DNA of 64,000 nucleotides from Lithospermum erythrorhizon. Its lineage: Eukaryota; Streptophyta; Magnoliopsida; Boraginales; Boraginaceae. The notes beneath the pieces were generated by a model. That model did no database searches. It saw only the letters and a list, made by a program, of their open reading frames with translations, and had not been told where the DNA came from. Below are positions 25,490 to 36,468 of this stretch, in pieces. Each line of letters begins with the position of its first letter. Position 1 is the stretch's first letter. The stretch lies in contig JADFUC010001145.1 in NCBI GenBank assembly GCA_019722365.1, forward strand, positions 744,001 to 808,000, read 5' to 3'. The position numbers and the translations under genes are program-made.

Positions 25490-26110
25490 AGCGATTTTCC
25501 CTCCTCAACGCTGAAAGCGTACATCCAACCCTGGCCGCAGATCTACATTAATACACCAATAATATCATGAAGATTCTGGTCACAGACCCTCAAAGAACTT
25601 AATTCAACTATATCCCCTTAACCTGGACATGTTTTCTCACACGAAAAACTCCAAAGACAAAGCTCTCATATATGCTCTCAATCTCTCAGCGACTTCTTTT
25701 CATGGGTTCCTACCAAGAATTTTATAAACTCTCATAATTCTAACAATAAGAATAAATCCTCCCTATTTTCAACCACTATCGCTTTTCACACACAATAAAA
25801 ATACTATACAAAGAACGGTATTTATAGATTTCAATAAATAAACTTATATAATTACTTTTTCAAAGCAAAGCTCACATCAATTACCTACCTAAAAACATTA
25901 ATTATCTGTAAAAAGAAGACTCTATAACTTTTCTTTCTTATTCTCTAAATATTTCATTAAGTATAACGCTTTCCAAAAATAAGCCGATTTCTTTCACGCT
26001 GCGCTTCACACGTAGAACATTATAATCTTACATTAATTGAACACTTTTCACTTTTTGGCTCTCCAAGTTTGTAACAAAATACTCATCCTATATGTTATGT
26101 TAGTTCAAGT
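25490..26110 (-). mobile_element. Possible solo LTR
   Basis: This is a less AT-rich block inside AT-rich DNA. On the minus strand it has CTATAAATACCG (around 25825-25836) followed by a leader-like region. No clear termini, target duplication or coding region were identified, so this is only a composition and promoter-based guess. Confidence 0.25.
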
Positions 26111-26758
26111 CATTATTTCACCTTAATAATATAATATGTATGTCAAACAGGCTCTTTTTTATTTTATTTTTATGTCAAATGGGCTCTTTTAAATTATTTG
26201 TGAGGGTCAGATTAAATAATTATAAATTTTATCTCTGTTTATATTATTCTAACGAAATTACTATTAAGATTAACATAACTCGTTTAAATAAATATGAAAC
26301 TTTTACTATTAAGATTAGCAAAATGACTATTCCAATACCAACTAAAACAATTAAAGAAATATGACTTTTACTCGTATATTACTATTAAGATTAATTTAAA
26401 ATGAAATTGTTGGGATATATATTTTCATGTGAAAAGTATGGTATATCAAAACTATATAACATCGTACACAATGATGGATTGTTTAGCCGATCGACTCGAA
26501 TTTGGTGTCCTATTGCCTAGCATTTGTTTTGATGTGGAGGTTGTCCCCTTTCAATGAATGAAAGTTGGTCACGTGATGGATGACATTTCTGAAGGTTGAA
26601 TATTTGTCAAAGAAATTTTAAGTCAGATATATGGAGTACTCAAGTTCAAATGTTTAATGATACAAATAAGCTTCCTTCCTTAAGAATAATGTGAGTGTAA
26701 TTTAACAATAAAATAAAGTACAGAGCGGAAACTATTTTATTTGCAACAACATCATAAT
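26111..26758. other. Intergenic region with short repeats
   Basis: ATGTCAAAYRGGCTCTTTT occurs at about 26132 and 26172. TTACTATTAAGATTA occurs three times between 26260 and 26395. No gene was seen; the right end is the 3' flank of the steroid reductase gene. Confidence 0.45.
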
Positions 26759-27752
26759 TCAAAAGATGAATGGAATGAGAGCCTTGACATTCTCTGGGAA
26801 GTCTTCAAATTTTGATTTATACCAATCTCTAGTGGCATAACTCCTCCCCATCAGGTACAAAATGCTACCAGAAGTGAAGGAAAATGCATGTATTGTTTGA
26901 GAAATGCAAGTGATTCCTATAAACCCCATAATCTCAAAGAGATAGTGAGGACATATCACCAAGTTAAAGAAACCACCTTTTGGGATTTTGTAATCTTTTT
27001 CACCCTCTCTTCTTAAATTGGATAGTAGGTTATGGTGGTAAAGATTACCCACAATTCCAACTAGGAATATTGCTACCCCTGGATGCATTAAATCAGTTGA
27101 AGGTACTTGGAGTCCCTTTGTGAAATTTTGAGCATAAATCATGGTTGATGTCATTGAGAAATAGCTCAAAGAAATTGTGATTGCAGCTTCAACATCCATT
27201 GAGCCACTAAATTTGTGAACAAACAACACCTAGGAACAGTAATTCATAAAACCAATTCAATTTCTCAAAAAAACATATAAAGAATTCTACTGAAACATGA
27301 ATAAAATGGGATTCATTCCCTTTTCCCAATGATACTAAATTAACAACCACGTCCCAATACATTTAAAGAAGTTCCTTACAATGCTGCAGTTGTTGCCTAT
27401 ATACAAGAACAAATTCAATAAAGAGAACTTGACATACCTCAAGGACCCTTTTCAAGAAATGGATTGTAAGAGCCCCAGAAACCAATGTAAATCTTAATTC
27501 TTCATTAGGGAAGATGATCAATGAAGACAAACCAGCAAGGAATGCAGGAGTGTAGACTATTAACATGCCAGTTTTACTAGATATTTGAGCCTTCTTTTTT
27601 TCTTCTGCTAATTTGGAATACTGCATATGCTTCCCTTTGATTTCCATAAACCCTGCATTTGCTAAAGATGCAAAACCAATCACAGACATGGTTGTGATAA
27701 ACACAGAGGGAGGTGGAGGAAAAAGAAAGTTCAACACTACTGAAGGAATCAT
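26759..27752 (-). CDS. Steroid 5-alpha-reductase family protein
   Basis: Two exons, 27752-27438 and 27229-26759, joined GAG|GTATGT...CCTAG|GTG in phase 0, give 261 aa. The protein is hydrophobic with several membrane segments. The C-terminal 3-oxo-5-alpha-steroid 4-dehydrogenase domain is clear: NLYHHNLLSNLR, then PKGGFFNLVICPHYLFEI, then RSYATRDWYKSKFEDFP and a short tail. The N-terminus (LNFLFPPPPSVFITTMSVI) resembles the At5g16010-type branch rather than DET2 itself. Known for the family: NADPH-dependent reduction of a delta-4,5 double bond in steroids at the ER membrane. DET2 acts in brassinosteroid synthesis, and in Solanaceae a member of this branch acts in steroidal glycoalkaloid synthesis. 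The exact substrate here cannot be read from sequence. Confidence 0.9.
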
Positions 27753-28953
27753 GTTTCTTGATGTGTGTTCTCTCCCACAATATCAGTGAATGAATTGAAC
27801 CTTATGTTTATAAATGAATAATTGTTTATTGAGATGATTGTCAAAAAATGTGAACCCTCTTATATTTTGTTACCCAAAAGTGAAAGGTATGAAATAATGA
27901 AAACAAGCCAATAGATGGCAAAGGTTGTGCTTGTTTTAGGAATAGTAGGCAAAACAGCTTGAGAATAGGAGCATACAGAGTGCATGGATATACAATGAAC
28001 ACGTTATTGAGTCGATTGACACATGTATCATTTCTTTCTTTGTCCATCTAGCGATGGTGATAATAGCACAATTAATTTTTTCTTTCATCATTAGTGTTAG
28101 TGTGTAATGAAGGAGCTGCCAAAACATCCATGTAATGTGCAATAAATTTATAACTACAAAGAGTAAGAATTGCCATATATCAATATAAACTTCAAAACCT
28201 AACAATGATAGAGTTAGGAGGTAATCGGCCCTCTTCTTATTTTTTGAAAGATAAACTTTCATTATTAAAAAATAAATACCTTAATTTTTGAAAAAATAAA
28301 CAATTATTATTGAAAAGTAACATTTTATCTTTATATATTTTCTAAAAAATGCAAGACATACGAATTCGAATACAATACATATATTATATAGTGCCTTTAC
28401 ATTCTCACATTTAAAATTAGGTACATCTGATAAGAAAATTGTCGAGTGGATCATCGTAAGTATGATCGAATTACGATTTAGTTTCATCTATTAGGAGCAT
28501 TGTAGATTTAGTAAATGAAAGCATACAAATATTACAATTTGATCTCAATATCTATGTAATGGACAATTATTAATATGATACGTTTATATAAAATAATTAA
28601 GGGGATTATCCATTTGTGCATTGAATTGATGAGTTGTTATACATACGTTTACGTTTGTTTGAGGAGTGAAATGACTATTTTACCTCCTTATTTTTAAGTG
28701 TAATAGTTACAGAAATTATATCGAGTGATAAAATAGTCATTTCAGACTATTTAGATGTGTATATATATATTGGTTCCCATTGAATCGTAACATCCCCAGA
28801 TAAAATCCGCAAATAACTCTCTTCTTCTCAATATAGTCTTAATTTTGATAAACTCACATACCTGTATATTCAACAAACCAATTAGGTTTTATGACTAGTT
28901 ATATTGTGTATACCATAGTTATACCTTGATTTTTTATACTCTTAATATAAAAG
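27753..28953. other. Divergent promoter region between steroid reductase and PELOTA
   Basis: A 1.2-kb AT-rich stretch between two divergently transcribed genes, so it must hold both promoters. The short open frames here have no recognisable domain. A 16-bp perfect inverted repeat lies at 28667-28744, 210-290 bp upstream of the PELOTA start codon. Confidence 0.5.
28667..28744. repeat. 16-bp perfect inverted repeat, 46-nt loop
   Basis: TGAAATGACTATTTTA at 28667-28682 is exactly complementary to TAAAATAGTCATTTCA at 28729-28744. It could be a small MITE remnant or a cruciform-forming site. No known cis-element is implied. Confidence 0.85.
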
Positions 28954-31900
28954 ATGAAGGTGGTACGCAGAGATTACGTTAAAAACGGCCCTGGTAGCGT
29001 AAAGGTGCAATCTTTTTTATTTTTTTCATAATTTGAGTTATTGTTTTTTTTGTTATTGCTAATTGAGTGTAATTACTTCGTTTTTTATAGTAAGTAACCT
29101 TTTTTTGAATGTTGTTTTGGGGTTTTGATGCAGATGGTTCCGGATGAATCAGATGATTTGTGGATTGCTTACAATTTGATAGTTGAGGGTGATTCTGTGT
29201 TAGCTGTTACTGTTAGGTAACTAATATTATCGTTTTTGGGTATTTATTTTATCAACTGTATGTGTGTTTTATTGTGTATTTGGTAATTTCAGAAAAAAAT
29301 TGAATCTTGCAGCATATTAACTTTAACTAATTAGTTTTCATGCAAGTTGTGTTCTGGTCTTAAGACTTCGTGTTGATATAACCGAACCCACGGAGTGGGA
29401 TTAGTGGGATAAGGCTTAGTTTTGTTTGGTTTTATGTCATGGTCTGAGGAATAAAGTGTATATTTCGGTACTCTCTGCAGTCATATTCTGAGGAATAAAG
29501 TGTATATTTCGGTACTCTCTGCAGTCATATTGATGGTGTTCTTAATGTTTGGTGAAAGGGTCAATTGAGCCCCTTCTTTTTATTGTGGTATCATGAGTAG
29601 TGATGTAGATTGGTTTCTTGTTCGAAGGTGTCTTATTATATGTGAAACTAACTCATGGTTCTACTTCTCACTTCATATAGGAAAGTTCTACGAGAAGCTG
29701 CTAATGGAGGGAGAGAAGCAGAACGTGTGAAGTTGAAATTGGAAATTAAAGTGGAGGTGAGATCGAGTAGTGTTATTTGTGTAGCATTCTGTATTGGTCT
29801 ATAATGAGTATCGAGAAATTTGGTATACCATAGGTCAGCCTGATTATTTACAAGAATATCTGCTGACAGCCTACTAAGTGCTAGAATGATGTGAGTTGCA
29901 ATTAATAGTTCTCTGATTCTCATAACTCAATTTATTTCTCTCCTGGATATGATGTATTCCACAGCCTTTTTGGCAGAACCATAATTATTTTCCTTCCCCA
30001 ATGTTACATCTTTACCAACTAAGATACATGTGGAAGTTAAACTGCATCTTTTGTTCAAGTAAGAAGTTTTCGCCTTTGTCTATGTATAATATGTACTTTG
30101 GAATTATTACCAGACAATAGAGTATGACAAAGAAGGGTCAGCCTTGCGTATACGCGGGAAGAATATTCTGGAGAATGATCATGTAAAGGTGGGAATATTT
30201 GCATGAATACCCATCTTAAATTTCATAATTGTGTTTTTTTCTCAAATATATATTTGTTCCTACAGATAGGGGCATTTCACACTCTTGAACTTGAGCTATG
30301 TCGCCCTTTTGTGTTGAGGAAGGTACCATTATGCTTTTAGTTATGTCAATTGTCACATTTGCAAAGTACAGGATTTGGTTGCCTTTCCATGTACATACTT
30401 AACATTCCATTTATATTTCCCCCCAGGAAGTATGGGATTCAGTGGCATTAGATTTACTTCATCAAGCTTCTGGTATGTATTAATTTTTTTTTTAAACCAT
30501 ATTAGTATCTTTCATTTGAGAGAACTGTTATATAGTAAATTGCTTCATGAAATTGCCTTCATCCTAAGCAGACGTTAACAATTGCCTTTGTAGAACTGTA
30601 TAAACCATTATTCTGTATCCATCAGACGTGGAACTGCTTAATCATTTCTTATTAAATTGTAGTGACAAGCATAGTTTCCAGTTGAATGTTTAAGTAGAAA
30701 GCAGCCATATGTGTTAGCTTGAAGGATATATTTCCCCTGTAGGCTTCTAGACCTTGAGGATTATCTGTGGAATGGTAGTTGGTGTAGGTAATTGATTCCC
30801 CTTATTGTTATAGAAAGTCTTATTACAAACCTAAAATGGGTACCAATAAACTGAGAATAAATTGGTGCAAGAGTGTGAGGGTATAAAGTTCCTTAGCTTG
30901 AAGGAGTGTTGGACATTAAGCAATAGAGTGGACTGCTAATTATAAGTTCTTTCTGCTGATACTTGCTTGGCAATTATATGACTGCAGATCCCACTGCAAG
31001 TGCTGATCTGGCTGTGGTACTGATGCAAGAAGGATTAGCACATCTTATTCTCGTCGGTAGAAGGTAGCCCTTATCACTTAAATTAATTCTGTTTGTTATG
31101 TCCTTTGTTAGTTGGGTGGAAGCTAGACCTCATCTGGCTTTACGCTTTAAATTTCATAACCTACTGTTGGAAGTTGTAGCACTTCAAGTTGAGTAGCATG
31201 TAAGAATGTCCAGAGTTCATGGAAGTCCAGTTTGCTAGCAATAGCATTTAACTATGGTGCAGTTAGACCTTAGCTATCCATATGTGACTTTCAAACAGAA
31301 AATCATTCAGGAAAGTCTGCAAATATTGCCTTCTTTTCTTTACATGGGCTAAGAACTATAATTTCTTGCATCTCATCAGTGTCACAACTACCCGTTCTCG
31401 CATAGAGACATCGATACCTCGGAAGCATGGACCTGCAATAGCAGGTTATGATAAAGTATGTGATCTCGAATCTTGTTGAAATCTTTTGCTCATTTATTGT
31501 GATACGCATCGATTTTATATCTTGTAATTGAAATCTTACCAACTGTTCTTTATATTGTAGGCTTTGAATAAGTTTTTCGACAATGTTGTTCAGGTGAAAT
31601 ATTGTTTTATGTTTCTAGTAGATGTGACTTTAATGCGTTGTGCAGAAAAGCATGTCTTAACAACTTTGTCCATTGTTGTAGGCATTGGTTAAACATGTGG
31701 ATTTTAAGGTTGTTCGATGTGCTGTGATAGCAAGTCCTGGATTTACAAGGGTATGTGTTAGTTTGAAATTTGTGATATTTGCTGCTTGCAACTACAACCA
31801 TAGCAATTATCTTTCACTACATTGCCATTACTGTAGCTCATCTTTACTTGAACAGTATTTTCAGCCATCTTAAAGGTTTATTACTTTTCTGGTGAACTTA

Positions 31901-34507
31901 CGAGTTTCCTTTGCATTGTATCAGGAGCAATTTCACAGGCACTTAATGTTGGAAGCAGAAAGGAAACAGCTAAGATCTATCATTGAGAATAAATCACGGA
32001 TTATGCTTGTGCATACAACTTCAGGATACAAGTATGAGTCTTATCTTACTCTACCAGTATCATTCCCCTCTTCCTCTTAAGAAAAAATAAAAATACATAT
32101 GTTCTACGCTTTTCCATTCTGCCCTTTGGGTTTTAGCATCTGCCAGTCACATTGTGAGAGTTAGGGATTTTCACATGCATAAGAACCGCGGACATATTAT
32201 ACACACTTGACAAGGTGCTTGTAGACCCAATTTTTGTCTACCCATTGAGCTGAAGTGCTACACCTGTTCATAAATATGATATGATTCATGAGTTCATTTC
32301 TCTGCTTTGCTCTATTATTTGACCTGCTATGTATTGTTCTCTGTTATACTCTGTAATTATAATTGTAATTGACACACAGATGTGAAAATCTTAATATACA
32401 GGCATAGTCTGAGAGAGGTTCTAGATGCCCCAAATGTCATGAATATGATAAAAGATACAAAAGCTGCACAAGAGGTTATCTGGCAACAACTTATCTTACT
32501 GTCAATACGATGCATCTGTTTGCTAGGTGCAATGCCAATTAATCCCTTGAGAGATTAAAAATGTGCAGTTTACCATGATGCTATAGTAAATGCAGCACTA
32601 CTTGCTTGAGTCATGCCAATGTTTGCAAGTCACCCTTTACTTTGTCGTATTATGAGTTGGGTAATATCTCACCAGTTAGTCATTTGCAACGTTTCTCACT
32701 ACAGAGGAGTATATGCTGCATTTATTGTAACACGAAAGAAACTGCAAATTCTTAAAAATACAAGTGGTGTATTGCAGTTTTCCAATCATTCTTTGATGTT
32801 ATTAGTTTCTCACTCGATAAGCGTATTATGTATCTTCATGTCCAGGTTCGAGCTCTAAAGGACTTCTTCACCATGCTCTCAAGTGTAAGTTTCTATCACT
32901 AGTATTATTTATATAATTATTAGCCTTATATTACTTGGTGTGATGGCATACTATTGTTTAGTGTGCAGGATACTATTTTGTCTTTACATTACTATATAAC
33001 TTGAAGTAGGTGTTATTGCAGTCTACTTGTTTCTTGTGTCCATTAAAATATCCGAGATGTTTCATTTTCAAGATTCATGTATTTTCTCAAATGAGGTATA
33101 GTACCAGTGGCTTATTGAAACTTTACAAGTTGAAAAAAGGAACTTGGATATTGAAATATTGGTGAATTAGTGTTATACATGGACGACTTAAACTGTGCAA
33201 GATAAAATATAAGCGCCTAAATCAGATACCTGGCATCACCTTATACAATTTAAGAACGATAGCATCAAGATATTTATAAAACGTAATTCGGCTCTCATGT
33301 CATGAGACAAATTGAATTGCATACTTTCGGTGATTACTTCGTTTCACAAACTTAACCCTTTTGTCATTCAAATAGTTAGGCAAATGTTCTAGGTATCCCC
33401 ATTTGCCGCAAAAAATTATTCTCCTGGGCCTATGATCTATTTTTATGCAGTAATGTGTGCTCTGTCAAGAGTATGAAGATAATGTATCTAAACCCCAGTT
33501 TGAATTATGCTTGGTTATTCTTCACTAGGATGAACATCGTGCATGTTATGGGCCAAAGCATGTTGAAGTTGCCCATGAGAGGATGGCTGTACAGACACTT
33601 CTCATTACCGATGAGCTCTTCAGGTATGACTAATGAGTTATCCTAGTTTTGTTAAAGCGCATGAGAGAGATCTATTATATGTAAATCGTTTCCCCCACTT
33701 TCATATCATCCTGAAATTCATCTAGTTGGTAGCCTAGGAGTTTAGGATTGATCTCCAGCTTTGTCTACTTCCAGAGGTCTCTAGGACAGATTGAACATGT
33801 AGTTGGTAGCTAGGAGCCTATGATAGGTCTCCCGCTTCATCTACTTTCAGAAGACTCAAGGCAGATTTGACCATCAGAAAATAGTGATATGGATTATGGA
33901 GTAGCAATCAACCTTACATCTAGAAAATGGATAAGCTAGTTCTAAGTATGTTAAATTGTCAGTAGAGTATTTTTATTTTATTTTTGTTTTGTTTTGTTTA
34001 TGTTCATCTAATCCGCTGGTGCCATATTTGTCTTATATTCTTGCACGTTAAGGATTCACGATGATGTTTTTAGTTCGTTATTTAGCAATCCGCAAGTTCT
34101 CATTGGTATCTTTCTCCTCAGGAGCTCGGACATTGAAACGAGGAAAAAGTATGTCGACTTAGTTGGTTCGGTCAAGCATTCAGGTGGAGCAGCTTACATC
34201 TTCTCGTCTATGCATGTTTCAGGGGAACGTGAGTATTTATTTTCTATATTGAAGCTCTTCTAATTTACTTCTCCCGATATCTTCTGATATTAACACACAA
34301 TCTCCATTAGTTAAGTGTTAATTACATCTCTAGGTGTATATGCCATAATAGTTCAGATATGGCGTGGTATAGCAATATTATGTCTGTTGATATTGATCAT
34401 TTTGTTGCTTATTATGTTTGTTATGGAGAGCAGAACTGGCACAACTGACTGGTATTGCTGCAATTCTGCGGTTTCCTTTACCGGACCTGGACGACATAGA
34501 AATGTAG
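28954..34507 (+). CDS. PEL1: Protein pelota homolog (Dom34 family)
   Basis: Sixteen exons: 28954-29004, 29134-29216, 29681-29756, 30114-30188, 30266-30322, 30427-30472, 30988-31063, 31380-31455, 31561-31593, 31682-31750, 31925-32031, 32402-32474, 32846-32884, 33529-33623, 34122-34228 and 34434-34507. All phases close to 378 aa, the length I recall for Arabidopsis PEL1. Seen: [17 protein letters not shown] at the start, three eRF1-like domains (about 1-130, 135-270, 272-370), the ASPGFTREQF motif in the middle domain and the acidic end [10 protein letters not shown]. Known role: the Pelota-Hbs1 pair recognises stalled ribosomes and triggers no-go and non-stop mRNA decay in the cytoplasm; the eRF1 GGQ motif is absent, as expected for this family. 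All introns have GT-AG ends. A perfect 44-bp duplication sits in intron 2. Confidence 0.96.
29443..29530. repeat. Perfect 44-bp tandem duplication in PELOTA intron 2
   Basis: 29443-29486 and 29487-29530 are identical, starting TCTGAGGAATAAAGTG. Identity over 44 bp inside an intron indicates a very recent duplication, or an assembly artefact. Confidence 0.95.
33720..33870. repeat. Diverged tandem repeat in PELOTA intron 14
   Basis: TAGTTGGTAGC-TAGGAG followed by GATC/GGTCTCC and CTACTTYCAGA occurs twice with a period of about 107 bp. The copies are clearly diverged. Confidence 0.6.
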
Positions 34508-34738
34508 AGCGAGGATCTTCCATGTTATCTTTCTTTGTAAACCTTTGTTAATAGTTTTTTTGATGGGCTCCAAAAAGTGCTTCAGCATTGGTGTTTTCTG
34601 CCCCGTATTCTACTGCATATTTCATACAGTATTTCTATGATATAACATCTAAAAGTGAGATAAAAGCATAATGTAATTTACAGGTGGTAATCTAGCTTCA
34701 TTAAATAGAGTAAGCCATTATGCTCCCAAGTTGTAGAA

Positions 34739-34812
34739 AGCAATCTGGAATAGCAATGTATACTCCAAATTCTGAAGCAATCTGGAAGAACAATGTATAC
34801 TCCAAATTTTAA
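34739..34812. repeat. 37-bp tandem repeat, two copies plus partial third
   Basis: AGCAATCTGGAA.A.CAATGT then ATACTCCAAATT repeats at 34739 and 34776, and a third copy begins AGCAATCC at 34813. It lies just after the PELOTA stop, in the 3' flank. Confidence 0.85.
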
Positions 34813-34869
34813 AGCAATCCTGCATAACCAATTAAAGCAAAATTACCAAAAGAGGATGAATCATCTCAT

Positions 34870-34990
34870 TGGGTTGGAGAAGTTACAGTATTGGTATTGA
34901 TTAATACATTGATTAGCGAGGTGAATTTCGAACCTAGGACTTTCTAGTCAGTAGAGCCTTCCTACTAGATTATTCGATTAAATCGAACTT
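34870..34990 (-). mobile_element. SINE-like fragment (tRNA-derived)
   Basis: On the minus strand, CTAGTAGGAAGGCTCTACTGAC (A-box-like) is followed about 30 nt later by CCTAGGTTCGAAATTC, a good Pol III B box. This spacing is typical of tRNA-derived SINEs. It does not fold into a full tRNA, so it is not called a tRNA gene. Confidence 0.35.
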
Positions 34991-35369
34991 GATATTTAAC
35001 CACTTATTACTATCACAAATCTTTCAAAATAACCTCTAAATTATTAAAAAAATTAGTAACACTAATTTAATATACAAGCATTTCATCCAACCGTTTATTA
35101 ATCTAAAATAAAAACGTCCACCCACGGTTAAACATGCAAAAACATGCAAAACTTTCATCTCTCACTCCTCAATCATCAAACACCCACGTTGTACATCATT
35201 ACCTACAATGGAGTATCTCTCAGTCCCATGTTCTCTTCCTTAAACGATACCAGTCATACCACATTGTTTTCACTTAGTCAATTCCTTTTCTAAACTCTCA
35301 TATTTGATTATAAATGCATGCATATTTACTTTTATAATACTTTCTTCTTCTTTTATTGCAAGAAAGATC

Positions 35370-35431
35370 ATGATCAGGTTTAATAACAACACATGTTCTT
35401 GTACTACTTCAAGCATGAGTAATCTTGGTGC

Positions 35432-35483
<52 letters not shown>

Positions 35484-36216
35484 TTTACACCTAGCACGAA
35501 AAAATATACTAGAAAAAAACCTGACCCAACTGCTCCAAAAATCAACAGGCCTTGTAGTGAATGTGGGAAGAAGTTTTGGTCATGGAAGGCTCTTTTTGGG
35601 CACATGCGTTGCCACCCTGAACGTCAATGGAGCGGTATTAATTCTCCATCGAATTTCAGTAACTACCACCACAAGAAAAACTCATCATCAGTAGTGGTTG
35701 CTTCCAGTAATGGTTCTTCTTGTAGTTTGGAAAAGATGACTGAAGATGATCATGAGGCTGCTTTAAGTTTGTTGATGTTAGCTAATGGGTTTGGCTCTAA
35801 AAGTTGTTCTGATCAGTCTCCTTCGATTACGACGTTGGAAAACGTTGTTTCTCCTAGGGAGGGGGTGGTGGTGATGAGTGGAAGTGGGGGTGGGAATAGT
35901 TGTCGGTTTGAGTGTTCAAGTTGCAAGAAAGTGTTTGGTTCTCATTATAGGGCAAGTCACAAGAATGTGAAGGGTTGTTTTGCAAATACAAGAAACAATG
36001 ATGAGGTGGTTCTTCGAGTGACGTATAAGTTATTTTTGTAGTAGTGTGAGTCTGGATTTGAATTCTGGTATTCAAGTGCAACAACATAAATGCAATATAT
36101 GTTTCAGGGTTTTTTCAAGTGGTCAAGCCCTAGGTGGTCATAAGAGATGTCATTGGGAGAAGTTTGATGATGGCGATAACAATGAATGTTCTGGGATTGA
36201 TAACTTACACAGTTAA
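35370..36216 (+). pseudogene. C2H2 zinc-finger gene, ZAT2/ZAT3 type, disrupted
   Basis: The first in-frame ATG is at 35370 (a second is at 35415). Finger 1 is intact: C62-x2-C65 ... H78-x3-H82 in CSECGKKFWSWKALFGHMRCH, as in ZAT2/ZAT3. A run of 17 Asn (residues 22-38) precedes it. Finger 2 reads CSSCKKVFGSHYRASH: five residues of the plant-specific QALGGH core have been lost by an in-frame deletion. The frame stops at 36039 (TAG TAG). The third finger ([19 protein letters not shown]) lies downstream in the +1 frame and is open from 36022 to a TAA at 36214, so a frameshift falls between 36022 and 36038. The C-terminal LDLRL-type EAR repressor motif of relatives is not seen. A truncated one-finger protein of about 220 aa could still be made. 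Known role of intact relatives: transcription repressors. Confidence 0.8.
35433..35483 (+). repeat. (AAT)17 microsatellite coding poly-Asn
   Basis: Seventeen uninterrupted AAT codons are embedded in the disrupted ZAT-like frame. A pure codon repeat implies slippage and likely length polymorphism. Confidence 0.97.
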
Positions 36217-36468
36217 CACACTCAGATTGAGTAAATCAACCTTGCACACCAATATATAACTATATATCCAGAATTGCATTATTACATGTAAATTCTGGTT
36301 ACATTATGCATAAGCAAACAAAATAGAATAAAAATTCATGCACTATAACTAGATTATTAAGTAGATGAGATTTGAAGAGAATTTCAATCTCTAATACACC
36401 TACCAAATGAAAAACAACCAAGTGCTAGAGTCTAATAAATCGGGTACGTTTGTTTAAAAATAATTCAA

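Noticed and set aside
34880..34990. Possible tRNA gene
   Set aside because: The B box is good, but no cloverleaf with paired acceptor ends could be built; it fits a SINE fragment better.
35270..35605. 111-codon minus-strand frame with a Leu run
   Set aside because: It is the antisense reading of the (AAT)17 tract and ZAT finger 1.
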